This document shows, in pieces, positions 52,157-62,600 of a stretch of 64,000 nucleotides of DNA (its first letter is position 1; each line of letters opens with the position of its first letter). Source of the DNA: Muribaculaceae bacterium (lineage in GTDB: Bacteria > Pseudomonadota > Alphaproteobacteria > Rs-D84). The notes beneath the pieces are model-generated. The model was not told the DNA's origin and ran no database searches. It worked only from the letters and a program-made list of their open reading frames with translations. Where the stretch lies: assembly GCA_023665245.1 (NCBI GenBank), contig JAMPEH010000001.1, positions 372,001-436,000 of the forward strand, in the 5' to 3' direction. Made by a program: the position numbers and the translations under genes.

Positions 52157-52999
52157 TTACCGTGTCTTTTGAAACACAATCGCCATCCACGGATACAGCG
52201 CCGGATTATTATTAATGGAAACATCCGCATGCAGATTTCTTATCATTGTGCTAATCAATCGAACAGTCCGCAGATTTTCATTATCCGTACTGGTGCACAG
52301 CATATATCCGCCATCGCGCAAATGTGGCCACAGACTTTTGATTGCGTCAAATACAGACTTTGGCGAATCCTTGTACCATAAATAATGGTCAAAGATATTT
52401 GATACATTGATGATGTCGTATTCGCCTTCTATGTAATGATGCACATTTATCAAATCCGCCCAGATAAAGTCAAGCGGCGTATGTGCACACGCCCGCATTT
52501 TTGCGAATTGCGCTGTATCTGTTGGAAAACGCAGTTTGCGCGATACATGTTGTGAAAATGCGGTCTGATTACAATACGTATTGATAATTTTTTGCATTAA
52601 CGGACGGGTACGCATTGGCATATTATCAACAATGCGCATAAACGCAGCATGCTGGCGCGTGCCGATTTTATCCACCCCATCCAAACGGGTCAGATTTTGT
52701 ACTGCATCCTGATATTCATCCAGATTCGCGGTTGTCTGTAATGCGGACGTTTTAAAATCCATAACCGCACATGCATTTACCGTAATATCAAACGTATCAA
52801 CATGCGATGCGCCGGTGGCGGCATGCAACAGCGGCTGGTCACCAGATGCAGCAACAGTCAAAACACGTGGATTTTGTACCCGCATCAATGACAACCAGTT
52901 TGTAATAGGTTCGTTCGTTGCGTGATATGCGCGGCAATACTGGGCGCCACGCGCCATCAGAGCATCATGTAAATCAAATTTAAATTCACCATTAAACAT
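52157..52999 (-). CDS. DUF3419/BtaA-like SAM-dependent transferase
   Basis: 280 aa. VLTVAASGDQPLLHAATGASHVDTFDITVNACAVMDFKTSAL resembles the SAM-binding entry of DUF3419 (BtaA) proteins, which transfer 3-amino-3-carboxypropyl groups to lipids. Later, DIINVSNIFDHYLW, LWPHLRDGGYMLCTS and YPWMAIVFQK fit a class I methyltransferase fold. It has no signal peptide. The substrate is not known, so an ordinary methyltransferase is an equal alternative. Confidence 0.6.
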   Translation of the reverse strand: MFNGEFKFDLHDALMARGAQYCRAYHATNEPITNWLSLMRVQNPRVLTVAASGDQPLLHAATGASHVDTFDITVNACAVMDFKTSALQTTANLDEYQDAVQNLTRLDGVDKIGTRQHAAFMRIVDNMPMRTRPLMQKIINTYCNQTAFSQHVSRKLRFPTDTAQFAKMRACAHTPLDFIWADLINVHHYIEGEYDIINVSNIFDHYLWYKDSPKSVFDAIKSLWPHLRDGGYMLCTSTDNENLRTVRLISTMIRNLHADVSINNNPALYPWMAIVFQKTR

Positions 53000-53150
53000 G
53001 TTATGTACATTACACTAAAACTATATATTGTCAATATTTAATTAAATAAAAGGCTTGATTTTTCGATAGTTTTAGTAAATAATACCACACGCACGGCACC
53101 CTTGGAGGCCGCGCACAACAAAAACAAACCATGCTATGAAAGGATAAAAA

Positions 53151-53762
53151 ATGGCAATTAAATTAAATGCAGAAATTCGCGCGCGCACAGGCAAGGGGGC
53201 CAGCCGCAGCATCCGCAACAATAAAAACATCCCCGCTGTTATCTATGGTGAGAAAAAAGAACCTGTCACCATCGAATTAAATGGTCGTGACTTTGAAATG
53301 TTAATCAGAACACCGGGATTGCGGACAAAATTGTTCCAAATTGAAACTGGCAACGGTACCGAAGACGCCATGTTGATGGATATTCAATATCATCCGGTTA
53401 ACGACAATGTTATTCACGTTGACTTTAAACGTATTGATGTAAAATCACCTGTCAACGTTGTTGTTCCTGTCGAAGTTGTTAACGCAGAAACATCCAAGGG
53501 TCTGAAACTGGGCGGCGTATTGAACTTTGCAGTACGTAAGGTTGCATTGCGCGGTTTGGTTGACGTAATTCCAGAAAAAATTACTGTTGATTTGACCAAC
53601 CTGACAATTGGTGACGTGGTTCACGGAACAGACTTAGTATTGCCAAACGGTATTGAATTGGGCCTGCACCAGGCAGAATTGGCGTTTGTCACAATCGGTG
53701 GTAAAATGCCAGAAGAAGCGGGCGACGCACCAAAGGCCGCCGCGGCACCAGCCAAGAAATAA
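53151..53762 (+). CDS. rplY: Large-subunit ribosomal protein L25 (CTC form)
   Basis: 203 aa, the long form with an N-terminal 5S-rRNA-binding L25 domain (NAEIRARTGKGASRSIRNNKNIPAVIYG) and a C-terminal TL5 beta domain (VNVVVPVEVVNAETSKGLKLGGVLN, VTIGGKMPEE). It ends in an Ala/Pro/Lys tail. The upstream 150 nt hold TTGATT and AATAAT spaced 17 nt near 53064-53090, a possible promoter. A terminator follows. Confidence 0.96.
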   Translation: MAIKLNAEIRARTGKGASRSIRNNKNIPAVIYGEKKEPVTIELNGRDFEMLIRTPGLRTKLFQIETGNGTEDAMLMDIQYHPVNDNVIHVDFKRIDVKSPVNVVVPVEVVNAETSKGLKLGGVLNFAVRKVALRGLVDVIPEKITVDLTNLTIGDVVHGTDLVLPNGIELGLHQAELAFVTIGGKMPEEAGDAPKAAAAPAKK

Positions 53763-53789
53763 TAAATATATATTATTTCACAATATTCA

Positions 53790-53817
53790 AAATCCCCCAA
53801 ACGGGGGATTTTTATTT
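53790..53817. terminator. Terminator after rplY
   Basis: AAAATCCCCC-AAAC-GGGGGATTTTT. Confidence 0.9.
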
Positions 53818-53877
53818 TATAATTTGCCACACTTACACCCACAATGACAATTCTGGATACTTTCTTTCACACCATCA

Positions 53878-55089
53878 CTATAACAAAGTGACGGCATTAT
53901 CTTTAACCAAGCCAATAGGGCGACCACTGCTGGACGACGCAGAAGACGCACCACCATTTTTCACACATGCCTGATATTCTTCTGGTGTGGTCATCGTCCA
54001 GCACTGATTATCAACATCTGTATTCGTGTTTCTGGTCTGGCCCTTGCCATATTGCAAATCCATCTTGGTATATGCCGCGGCATTTTCACACTTGCCAGAT
54101 GTTTTATTAAAATATTCACCGGAATTGCATGAAACACAAACGCCTGTACTAGGGTTCGCGCCACCCTTGACACCATTGGCACATTCAACACAATCCGCAC
54201 TGCCCAGGGACGGGAATGCATATCCTGGCTCGGAACAGAAATATTTTACACATGATGATGATTCTTCAATTGTATGTGACGCACTGGTATATTTTGATTT
54301 ATCAAAATTTGCACAGAACGTCATATTCTGGGTCATGCACAAATCCGCATTTATCGGTTCACAATCAGACCCGGCGGAATTCGGTCTGTATCCACTGGCA
54401 CACAGTATTTTTTCCGTCCCTGCAATCCCAACAGACGAAACAAATGAATCAATGCTTTTCCAATTGTCACGCCCACAACAAACCTGAACAGGGGCCGCAA
54501 ACACACCATGTTCCATATATTTTGTGATACCCAATACAACGTCACATTCCGGGTCGGTACCCCATTGGGCAAATCCGATAATTTCACTTTCGACCATGCC
54601 ATTACGTTCGCCGGATGTCTTCATGCTTAATCCGGCATATTTACCCCCAGACGATTTATTCTGTGGCTTTACATCACACGATGATGGCACATTATCAACC
54701 GGCATGCAATTTGTTCCAGAATATCCCGATTCACACAACCACGCGCATTTATCCGTATTAAAACCCGTGGGACGATAATATTCTGTCCAAGATTTCTTTT
54801 TCTTGCGCTTGTTCGCACACTGAATTTGATACGGGCAAAAATATCCACCATGTTCAACAATCTTGTTGGCAACCAAACCGACCAGTCCCCACTCGTCGCC
54901 ATACGTGCCATGCGTACCAGCCTTGCCAATGCCACCCGCCAATATAAAATCACCATACGTTGCAGATGCCGCCGCCCCGGACACCCATCCCCACCAAGAT
55001 GCCTCGGCCCCTTTGGCAACATTAATCGCATGCGCATTACCTGTCATCAACACCATGCCCACAAAACCAGCAATAATACGTTTATTCAT
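53878..55089 (-). CDS. Secreted cysteine-rich protein, 403 aa
   Basis: The start is ATG 55089, with GGGGAT upstream. The signal peptide is MNKRIIAGFVGMVLMTGNAHA, then INVAKGAEASWWGWVSG. The middle has many cysteines (CPYQIQCANKRKKKKSW, CAWLCESGYSGTNC, an EGF-like pattern). The end has EGF/TNFR-like units (CVECANGVKGGANPSTGVC, SCNSGEYFNKTSGKC). It lies 17 nt behind the 819-residue exported protein gene. It has no class A or B leader of its own. Function unknown. Confidence 0.82.
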   Translation of the reverse strand: MNKRIIAGFVGMVLMTGNAHAINVAKGAEASWWGWVSGAAASATYGDFILAGGIGKAGTHGTYGDEWGLVGLVANKIVEHGGYFCPYQIQCANKRKKKKSWTEYYRPTGFNTDKCAWLCESGYSGTNCMPVDNVPSSCDVKPQNKSSGGKYAGLSMKTSGERNGMVESEIIGFAQWGTDPECDVVLGITKYMEHGVFAAPVQVCCGRDNWKSIDSFVSSVGIAGTEKILCASGYRPNSAGSDCEPINADLCMTQNMTFCANFDKSKYTSASHTIEESSSCVKYFCSEPGYAFPSLGSADCVECANGVKGGANPSTGVCVSCNSGEYFNKTSGKCENAAAYTKMDLQYGKGQTRNTNTDVDNQCWTMTTPEEYQACVKNGGASSASSSSGRPIGLVKDNAVTLL

Positions 55090-55106
55090 CGTTGTTTTAT
55101 CCCCGA

Positions 55107-57566
55107 TTATGGTGCCACATAGCACACACCGTTTTCATAATATCCATTGCCCAATAAATTGCATTGTGATTCATACCACGCGTCTGTAAATGTGCACTCG
55201 TCCTTGGTACGGTCATACGATGCAACAGGCGTAGCCCCGTCCGAATCCGTATTATACGCCAGACAACGCAACATAGTGGTATTTTCAACGCACTGGCCTA
55301 AATTCTTGTCACCAGATGACGAATTACCATATACAGTAGTATAGAACGCGACCAACTGTTTAACAGGATTGCCGTTCAAATCATTTTCTTCATCGCCATC
55401 CATCCAGTATCCGTCCAGATTTTCGCACGTTTCCATTAACTGATATTCCAACTGTTCACGTATATCATTAATAGCCTTTTCAACCTGAGTCTGGGTTTGC
55501 AATGGCAACGACGCATAGTCATTTGTGCCGGCCGTCGGGTCACTGCAATTTTGAACCGCAAAGTTCCTGATATTATCCGCCACAGATGCATTTGCACCAG
55601 CTTTAAACGATACATCACCCGCATTACCCATTTCTTTGGTTCGGCAATTCCACGGGAATCCCATTGTACCGGCGGTCGGTGTGCACAAATCTTTGACATA
55701 GTTATCAATGGCTGTGGCGCATCCTTCGGCGACACGAACGCTATCAACCGTATCAACATAGTTCAACAATGCAGTCAACCCACAACGTTTGCCACTGGCA
55801 TCATTAGCCGTCACCAGTTTCCCATTACCATCAAATGAACACCCATCTGTATCACCATACAGTGATGCACACGCCGTCACCTTGGCCTGACACATGGACT
55901 TGGCCGCGTATGCCGACAGGGCACCTGCCGCCTGGGCAGTGGTATCATCAAACGATTTCAAACCATCAGATTGCGTATCATAACATTCCTTCATTGTGGC
56001 AACGCATGTGGACTTTGTATTCTCAATCAATGCATCTTGGGCCTGGGCAATTTCAATTAATGCGCTACGCTTGAATTCCGTCCAGACAATATCAGCCATA
56101 TCACGACATGTATCCAGTGCCGTCGTGGCAAACATACGCTTTTCATCCAAGAACGAATTAAACTGTGGATTTTGGCCCAACAAATCTGTTCCAGCACTGG
56201 CGCCACCCAATGTAATCAAGTTTTCCAATTCAAACAAACGCTGGGACGGTACTGCATTACCATTTATATCAACATACGCCCCGGTATAATCCAGACACTT
56301 TTTATAATTTTCACCACACGCCGTATCCGCAGTAATAGCGTTTTTAACCTTGGCAATACACTCGTTAACATCGGCCGAATTATGTGTGCGATATTCTTCC
56401 AAGCGTGCTTCACGCAGATATTTTTCCGCCGTGCGCACTGTTTGCTTAACAGACTCGCGCTGGGATTCAACCTTTTTTTCATATGCATTGCAATCCTGGG
56501 AAATCAATATGCTGTATGAACTTTTTGCCATGTTCAATACAGCCTTGTCACCGCAAGAATCTGCAACAATTTTCAAACACTGTGCATTGGCCTGGTTATA
56601 TAACTCCGCACCTTCCAGTTGCGATAAATCAACCGTGCCCCCCAAATTTCCAAACAACGAATCCGACCCATCACCAGACCAAATATCATCAACATCTGCG
56701 GTAAAGTCCAACGACAAAATCCCCAATGACGTAGATGACGACGTGCTACTGGTGGCTTTTTTCTTGCCAGATAATAATTCGCCAATTTCATTTAATGTTT
56801 TTTGGGCTGCACTGGTGTCTTTTTTTATCGCAGCCTCGCCCACAGTGGCAGAATACATTGCGTTAACTTCGGCCGCCGTCTTGTCCACCGCGTTCAAATT
56901 ATTATCTTCAAATTGCATTAATAATGTTTTGGCTTCATCCAGTGCTGCCTCGGTATCACGGAACTCTGTGAAACGCGCACTGCAAAAACAACGACGATAT
57001 GTATCATTAGCCTTGGCACACAATTGATCCATACATGTTGCGTATGCATCACGACACGTTGAATATCCAGTCCCCATTTTTGACACATCATCAAACACCG
57101 CCGTCGCACGTGCCATGCCCGCACGGGACACGCTACTGGTCGCACTGCGTGCAGACGACCCCACATTCTGGGCCGTGGCCGACCGCACAACATTTGATGA
57201 CGCCGCACGTGATACAGATGCACTGCCACGTACCGGTGACGATATTGATACAGATGGTGCCTTGCGTATTGTGCGACCACTGCGCGATACGGTTGCATTT
57301 ACAACCGCCGGCGCCGATATTGTTCCACGCGCAACCGTTGACGTTGTCGCACGGCGTGTTGCCGCACGCGATACAGTTGTCCCCGATGTTGATGCCACAA
57401 CGTTGCCAGATGCACGTCTGGATTCCGTCGCATCACTGCGCGGCGCAGATACAACCGCCACCCCAGATCGCGGATTTGGCGCCTGGCTGGCAAACGCACC
57501 CGTTGCCAGCCCCATGGCAGCAACCAAGACAGAAACACTGCAAAAATTCGTCGTATTAAATTTCAA
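55107..57566 (-). CDS. Large exported protein with Ser/Arg/Thr-rich N-terminal region, 819 aa
   Basis: A signal peptide ends near TGAFAS, then comes a low-complexity region (about residues 30-155) rich in Ser, Arg, Thr, Ala and Val with repeated VSR-A and SAT elements. The rest is helical with paired cysteines in the form CxxxYxxCM..LC (CRDAYATCMDQLCAKANDTYRRCFC), CGENYKKC, CVATMKEC and CQAKVTAC. A C-terminal globular end is CTFTDAWYESQC....GYYENGVCY. I recognise no family. The Arg-rich exported N-terminus is odd and could bind acidic polymers. First of a pair with the 53878 gene. Confidence 0.82.
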   Translation of the reverse strand: MKFNTTNFCSVSVLVAAMGLATGAFASQAPNPRSGVAVVSAPRSDATESRRASGNVVASTSGTTVSRAATRRATTSTVARGTISAPAVVNATVSRSGRTIRKAPSVSISSPVRGSASVSRAASSNVVRSATAQNVGSSARSATSSVSRAGMARATAVFDDVSKMGTGYSTCRDAYATCMDQLCAKANDTYRRCFCSARFTEFRDTEAALDEAKTLLMQFEDNNLNAVDKTAAEVNAMYSATVGEAAIKKDTSAAQKTLNEIGELLSGKKKATSSTSSSTSLGILSLDFTADVDDIWSGDGSDSLFGNLGGTVDLSQLEGAELYNQANAQCLKIVADSCGDKAVLNMAKSSYSILISQDCNAYEKKVESQRESVKQTVRTAEKYLREARLEEYRTHNSADVNECIAKVKNAITADTACGENYKKCLDYTGAYVDINGNAVPSQRLFELENLITLGGASAGTDLLGQNPQFNSFLDEKRMFATTALDTCRDMADIVWTEFKRSALIEIAQAQDALIENTKSTCVATMKECYDTQSDGLKSFDDTTAQAAGALSAYAAKSMCQAKVTACASLYGDTDGCSFDGNGKLVTANDASGKRCGLTALLNYVDTVDSVRVAEGCATAIDNYVKDLCTPTAGTMGFPWNCRTKEMGNAGDVSFKAGANASVADNIRNFAVQNCSDPTAGTNDYASLPLQTQTQVEKAINDIREQLEYQLMETCENLDGYWMDGDEENDLNGNPVKQLVAFYTTVYGNSSSGDKNLGQCVENTTMLRCLAYNTDSDGATPVASYDRTKDECTFTDAWYESQCNLLGNGYYENGVCYVAP

Positions 57567-57626
57567 GTTTTTATTCTCTCTGACTGTATTTTATCATTTT
57601 TGCACATTGTGAATCAATACCATTTT

Positions 57627-58223
57627 TTATTCTATGCAACAATTAACGGCATTTTTAACCCAATTGCCCAACTTGCGTACTGTTGATTTAGATTGTTCTG
57701 CATCCGACGCTTTATTTTTATCCATGTCAAATTCACCAGACTTTAACGGACATTGCGTCATTGCATGTTCATATACCGCCGGCGCTGCACGCTGAACGCC
57801 CGTCAAATCAATCAAATCCATATTTATACCCCAAAACAGCGAATATAAATCATAGGCCTTGTTAAATAAATTATATGCATCCGTTGTGTTTCCCGCGGCC
57901 AATGCCTTGGTGCCAACTTCCATCAATCGCATAGACGCCGCCAACAGATGTTTAGATATACACCATACTTCGCCATTTTCTGATGTTGATTTTTTTACAA
58001 TGCGCCCCATCAAATCTTTGCGCATATCACGCACAGTATTGATTAAATCATAGAAACCTGTTTTTTGCGTTTTGGCACCACTGAAAAAGAAATGCTCTTC
58101 CAGCGAAATCAGATTCATCAATGCAATTGATAAATCCTGGTCAGACGACAAATCTAATGGATTAACCTTTTTAGACGCATCAACTTTCTCAATCATTTCC
58201 GCCATAGTCATCTTTTTCTTCAT
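57627..58223 (-). CDS. Cytoplasmic helical protein of unknown function
   Basis: 198 aa from ATG 58223, with AAGGTG upstream. No signal peptide. It is mostly helical with a TPR-like pair (LLAASMRLMEVGTKALAAGNTTDAYNLFNKAYDLYSLFW) in the middle and a charged, Cys-ending tail (AVNCCIE). It stands 16 nt behind the CPVC membrane protein gene and 60 nt ahead of the 819-residue exported protein gene, so it may be an assembly or export helper. That is inference from position only. Confidence 0.7.
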   Translation of the reverse strand: MKKKMTMAEMIEKVDASKKVNPLDLSSDQDLSIALMNLISLEEHFFFSGAKTQKTGFYDLINTVRDMRKDLMGRIVKKSTSENGEVWCISKHLLAASMRLMEVGTKALAAGNTTDAYNLFNKAYDLYSLFWGINMDLIDLTGVQRAAPAVYEHAMTQCPLKSGEFDMDKNKASDAEQSKSTVRKLGNWVKNAVNCCIE

Positions 58224-58239
58224 AACTTGCACCTTTTAT

Positions 58240-58737
58240 TTACTTTGTAATTAACCAGAATACCAATGTTGCAACCATCAAAAACGACAACGGCACAACA
58301 ACTTTTTGAAATGCGAATTGCGCATGTCCACCATTGGCACGCTTAATCCGAATATACCACCGTGCACCAAAATAGAACGCAACCGTACCAACAATAACAC
58401 CTAACATAAACTTGTCAATCCCCCACAGGGTATTTGCACCAAACGTGATATTCGGCATCAAATATACACATCCCAACAGGCCATAGTACACCACAAACGG
58501 CAATACAATCTGAAGCCCAAAATTCGTCACCCCACGCTTTTTTAACCACCCCACTGTCCAAAAGAACAGCGACAAAGTCAATCCACCGACCCATATACCG
58601 GTAATAACATCATCAACCCCCAACAGGCGGGCCCCTTCGAGTCCTGCGCCAACTGCAACAGTACATACCGGACATACCGCCATTGCACTGTGTGTGATTA
58701 ACATTGCCAGAAATCCCAATCCCAGTGATTTTTTCAT
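58240..58737 (-). CDS. Polytopic membrane protein with N-terminal CPVC
   Basis: 165 aa. A signal-like N-terminus (MKKSLGLGFLAMLITHSAMA) is followed by VCPVCTVAVGAGLEGARLLGVDD, then three or four membrane helices. The CxxC sits just outside the membrane, suggesting thiol-disulfide exchange or metal binding. I recall similar CPVCTVAVGAGLGL..WLGID proteins of unknown function in several uncultured bacteria. It heads a run with three more genes, two of them for cysteine-containing exported proteins, so a link to disulfide formation is tempting. AAAGG precedes the ATG. Confidence 0.72.
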   Translation of the reverse strand: MKKSLGLGFLAMLITHSAMAVCPVCTVAVGAGLEGARLLGVDDVITGIWVGGLTLSLFFWTVGWLKKRGVTNFGLQIVLPFVVYYGLLGCVYLMPNITFGANTLWGIDKFMLGVIVGTVAFYFGARWYIRIKRANGGHAQFAFQKVVVPLSFLMVATLVFWLITK

Positions 58738-58798
58738 AAACTTAAAACCTTTCCTTATCTTTATTATTTTTTATCCTACAAAAAACGAGCGATACGGG

Positions 58799-59644
58799 TC
58801 AATATGATTTTATAACCGCCCGCATATGTGCACTGCGTGCGCGTGGGTTGATGTCTAATTCCGCCTGGGTCGGCTTTTGCATACGCAATAATTCAAATGG
58901 CGCCGTCTGTACCACCGGCATACGTGGGTCACCAGGCACACATGTCCAATCACGAAATGTATTTTTCACAAGTCTATCTTCCAGCGAATGAAACGTCACA
59001 CACACGCATTTACCACCAACATTAAGCAATTGTGGCACCGCAGCCAATGCGCGTTCAACTTCGCCCAGTTCATCATTTACCGCGATACGCAATGCCTGGA
59101 ATACAGGCGCCACATCTTTTGGATTATGAATTAATGATTTCAATTCAAATGTTGTACGTGGCGCGGCACGCTTGATAGCGTCCGCCAATGCACCGGCGCG
59201 TGCCACATCGCCATAATCACGCAAAATACGCGCCAATTCAGCCACAGGCACCCGTACGATTAGTTCTGCGGCCGTTTCACCCGTTTCGGACATACGCATA
59301 TCTAAATCTGCATCCGCACGAAATGAAAATCCACGTTCTGGAATATCAATCTGCATAGACGAAATACCCAAATCAAATACGATTGCGTCATATGTATCTG
59401 TCAAATTCGCCATATCTGAAAACGGTCGCGGTATAAAATTAAACCGATCGCCATATTCTGATTTTATTGCATTAACATCAACAATAACATTTGGATCACG
59501 GTCAAACGCCGTCACAATTGCGCCACGTGATAAAAATGCCCGCGTATATCCACCCGCACCAAACGTCGCATCAATTACACTGGCACCATTTAAATCGCCC
59601 AACGTATCCAATACCGCATTTAAAAGAACAGGAATATGTTTCAT
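58799..59644 (-). CDS. rsmH: 16S rRNA (cytosine1402-N4)-methyltransferase RsmH
   Basis: 281 aa. HIPVLLNAVLDTLGDLNGASVIDATFGAGGYTRAFLSRG, YDAIVFDLGISSMQIDIPERGFSFRADADLDMRM, VTFHSLEDRLVKNTFR and the RSAHMRAV end are all family marks. It usually heads the division/cell-wall cluster, but here it follows dnaE with a 1-nt overlap (TAATG) and no ftsL or pbp gene follows. Confidence 0.96.
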   Translation of the reverse strand: MKHIPVLLNAVLDTLGDLNGASVIDATFGAGGYTRAFLSRGAIVTAFDRDPNVIVDVNAIKSEYGDRFNFIPRPFSDMANLTDTYDAIVFDLGISSMQIDIPERGFSFRADADLDMRMSETGETAAELIVRVPVAELARILRDYGDVARAGALADAIKRAAPRTTFELKSLIHNPKDVAPVFQALRIAVNDELGEVERALAAVPQLLNVGGKCVCVTFHSLEDRLVKNTFRDWTCVPGDPRMPVVQTAPFELLRMQKPTQAELDINPRARSAHMRAVIKSY

Positions 59645-62600
59645 TATTGAATATCCACCTTTATCCCCAGACCTACAAAGTCTGCCGCCGTATTCGCCCC
59701 CAGTTCAACACCATTTGGCAAAGAAATTGTCACAGTCTTACCATTTGTATGAATATTTAATTCAACACGCGTCGCGCCACGGGGCAGGGTTGTCAGTGCC
59801 TTTTTAACATCAACCAACACATTTTGATTCCAAATATCCAATGTAATTTTGCGTGCAATTTTTGCAACCCATTGGGTCAGCGGCGTAATAGAATCAACAA
59901 ATATTGATGCCCGGTCATCACGCACAGACGTTTTACCAGAAATCAAAACAACATTTTCTGCAGATAAAATCTGTGCAAAATCCATTGCCGATTGTCCAAA
60001 AGCAACCGCATCAATATTACCAAAACTGTCCGACGCATTAATCGTTATCATTTCCTTGCCCGTCTTGGTACGACGACGTGAAAAAGATCCAACGTTTGCG
60101 GCAATTTGTACTGGTTTTCTGTCACCTAAATTCATCAAAGTCGCACTGGTTGCCAGTTTGGCACGTGATATCAAATGCTTATATTGGTCAATCGGATGCG
60201 CCGATATATAGAACCCCAATGCCGACAACTCATTTTCCAAACGCTGGGCAAATGTCCACGGTTCCGTCTTTGGCAGATTTTTTACCAACCGATTTTCTGT
60301 CACATCATCTTCAACCGTATTTTCAAACAGCGACAAAGAATTGCCACCACCGCGGGATTTTGACGCATACGATAAAATCGCATCCGCGTTCATAAATATA
60401 GACGCCCGGTTTGGTTCCAGTGAATCCAAAACGCCAACCTTGGCAAAGGCTTCTAAAATGCGTTTATTTACAATCGGCGAACAACGTTTTGCAAAATCCG
60501 TCAGATTTTTAAATTTGCCATTTGCATTGCGTTCGGCAACAATCGCATCTGTCGCAGCCGTGCCTACACCCTTTAATGCCGCCAGTCCATACACAATCTT
60601 GCCATCTTTGACCGTGAACAGCGATTCACTTTTATTAATATCAGGCGCAACAATCGGAATATTAAAGTTTGTCTTGGCATCATCAACAAATATTGCCAAT
60701 TGATCGGTATCGTTCAGATTACTGGACATCGACGCCGCCAAAAATTCGGGCGTATAGTTTGCCTTTAGATACGCGCACTGGTTTGCAACAATGGAATACG
60801 CAATCGCGTGCGATTTATTAAACGCGTACTTGGCAAATTCTTTGAACTTTTCCCACAGGTCTTTGGCAGTTGCGCGGTCCAGTGTTCCTTCTTTTTCACA
60901 GCCTTCAAAGAACAAGCCTTCCAGTTCATTCAATTTTTCAATCAGTTTTTTACCCATAGCCTTGCGCACGGTATCAGACTGACCGCGTGTAAATCCAGCC
61001 AGCACACGCGTCAATTGCATAACCTGTTCTTGGTAAACAATAATTCCATACGTTTCTTTTAATATCGGTTCGGCACGCGGATGCACATATTCAATTTTTT
61101 CTTCGCCATGCATACGGGCAATAAATTGCGGAATAAACGCAATTGGGCCCGGTCGGTTCAACGCATTTAATGCAGATATTTCCAAGAAACTGGTCGGATG
61201 CATCTTGCGCAAGGTCTGCTGAACAAACGTCGCATCAAATTGGAATATACCTTCGGTCAGCCCCCGTTGCCACAACTCCATTGTTTTGGCATCATCAACC
61301 GGAATTTTATCAAGGTCGATATTTATCCCGCGCGTCTGCTGAATTAAACGCACTGCATACTTTAACACAACCAGCGTTTCCAGCCCCAGAAAGTCAAACT
61401 TAATCAATCCCGCCGATTCCAAATAATGGCCGTCAAACTGACACGACGGCAACGGGTTCGCGGGGTCGCGATAAACAGGCGCAATTTTGGTCGTAGGCCG
61501 GTCACCAATAACAACACCACACGCATGCTGGCCCAGGTTGCGCAACGAGCCTTCTAATTCTTCGGCAATCGTCACAACCTTGTTCATATCGTCATCAGTC
61601 TGTAATATATCGCGTATTTCTGCGGATGTATCCACCGCATCTTTTAATGTCTTGGCATCCTGGGGAATTAATTTAGAAAATCTGTCAGACTTAGAATAGG
61701 GCATACCAAACACACGACCAATATCACGAATTGCACCACGTGCCTGTAAACTGCCAAACGTGATGATACGACATACAGAATCATGCCCATATTTATCACA
61801 TATATACGCCAACACGCGTTCAATTCCTGTTGGTTCAAAGTCAACGTCAAAATCGGGCATTGAAATACGGTCTGGATTCAAGAAACGTTCAAACAACAAC
61901 CCATACTTTAACGGGTCAACATGCGTAATACCCAACGCCCACGCCACAATAGACCCCGCACCCGACCCACGACCAGGCCCCGTTAAAACGTCGTTATTTC
62001 GGCACCAATTGATATAGTCCGCAACAATCAGGAAATACCCCGGGAATCCCATTCCGATAATAACGCCCAGTTCAAATTCTGCCTGTTCATAATACGGGGC
62101 GGTGTCGGTAATATTATGTTCACGCAAACGCGCCGCCAGACCATTCACCGTATCGTCGCGCAACATTTGACACTCGGCCTCTAAGTCATCACCGAAACGC
62201 GGCAACAGTGGCTTTTCATGAACATTTACATAGAACGCGCATCGTTGCGCAATACGAACGGTATTTTCTATCGCCTCGGGCAGGTCGCTGAATATTTCCG
62301 CCATTTCCGCCGGGCTTTTAAAATATTGCTCGGATGATTTGCGGGGCCGTTCTGGGTCAATAACCTTGGTCTGGCCCAATACGCAACTTAACGCGTCCGC
62401 AGCTTCGTACTCACTTTGCGCACCAAACATAACATCATTTGTTGCAACAATTGGAATATTTAATTCACGCGCAATCTTTAAAAATCCAGGTTCTGTTTTG
62501 ATTTCATCGGCCAGACCATGCCGCTGGATTTCCATATAGAATCGATTGCCAAATATGTCCAGAAATTGTTTGGCATAAATCTGTGCCTGCGCTTCTTGGC

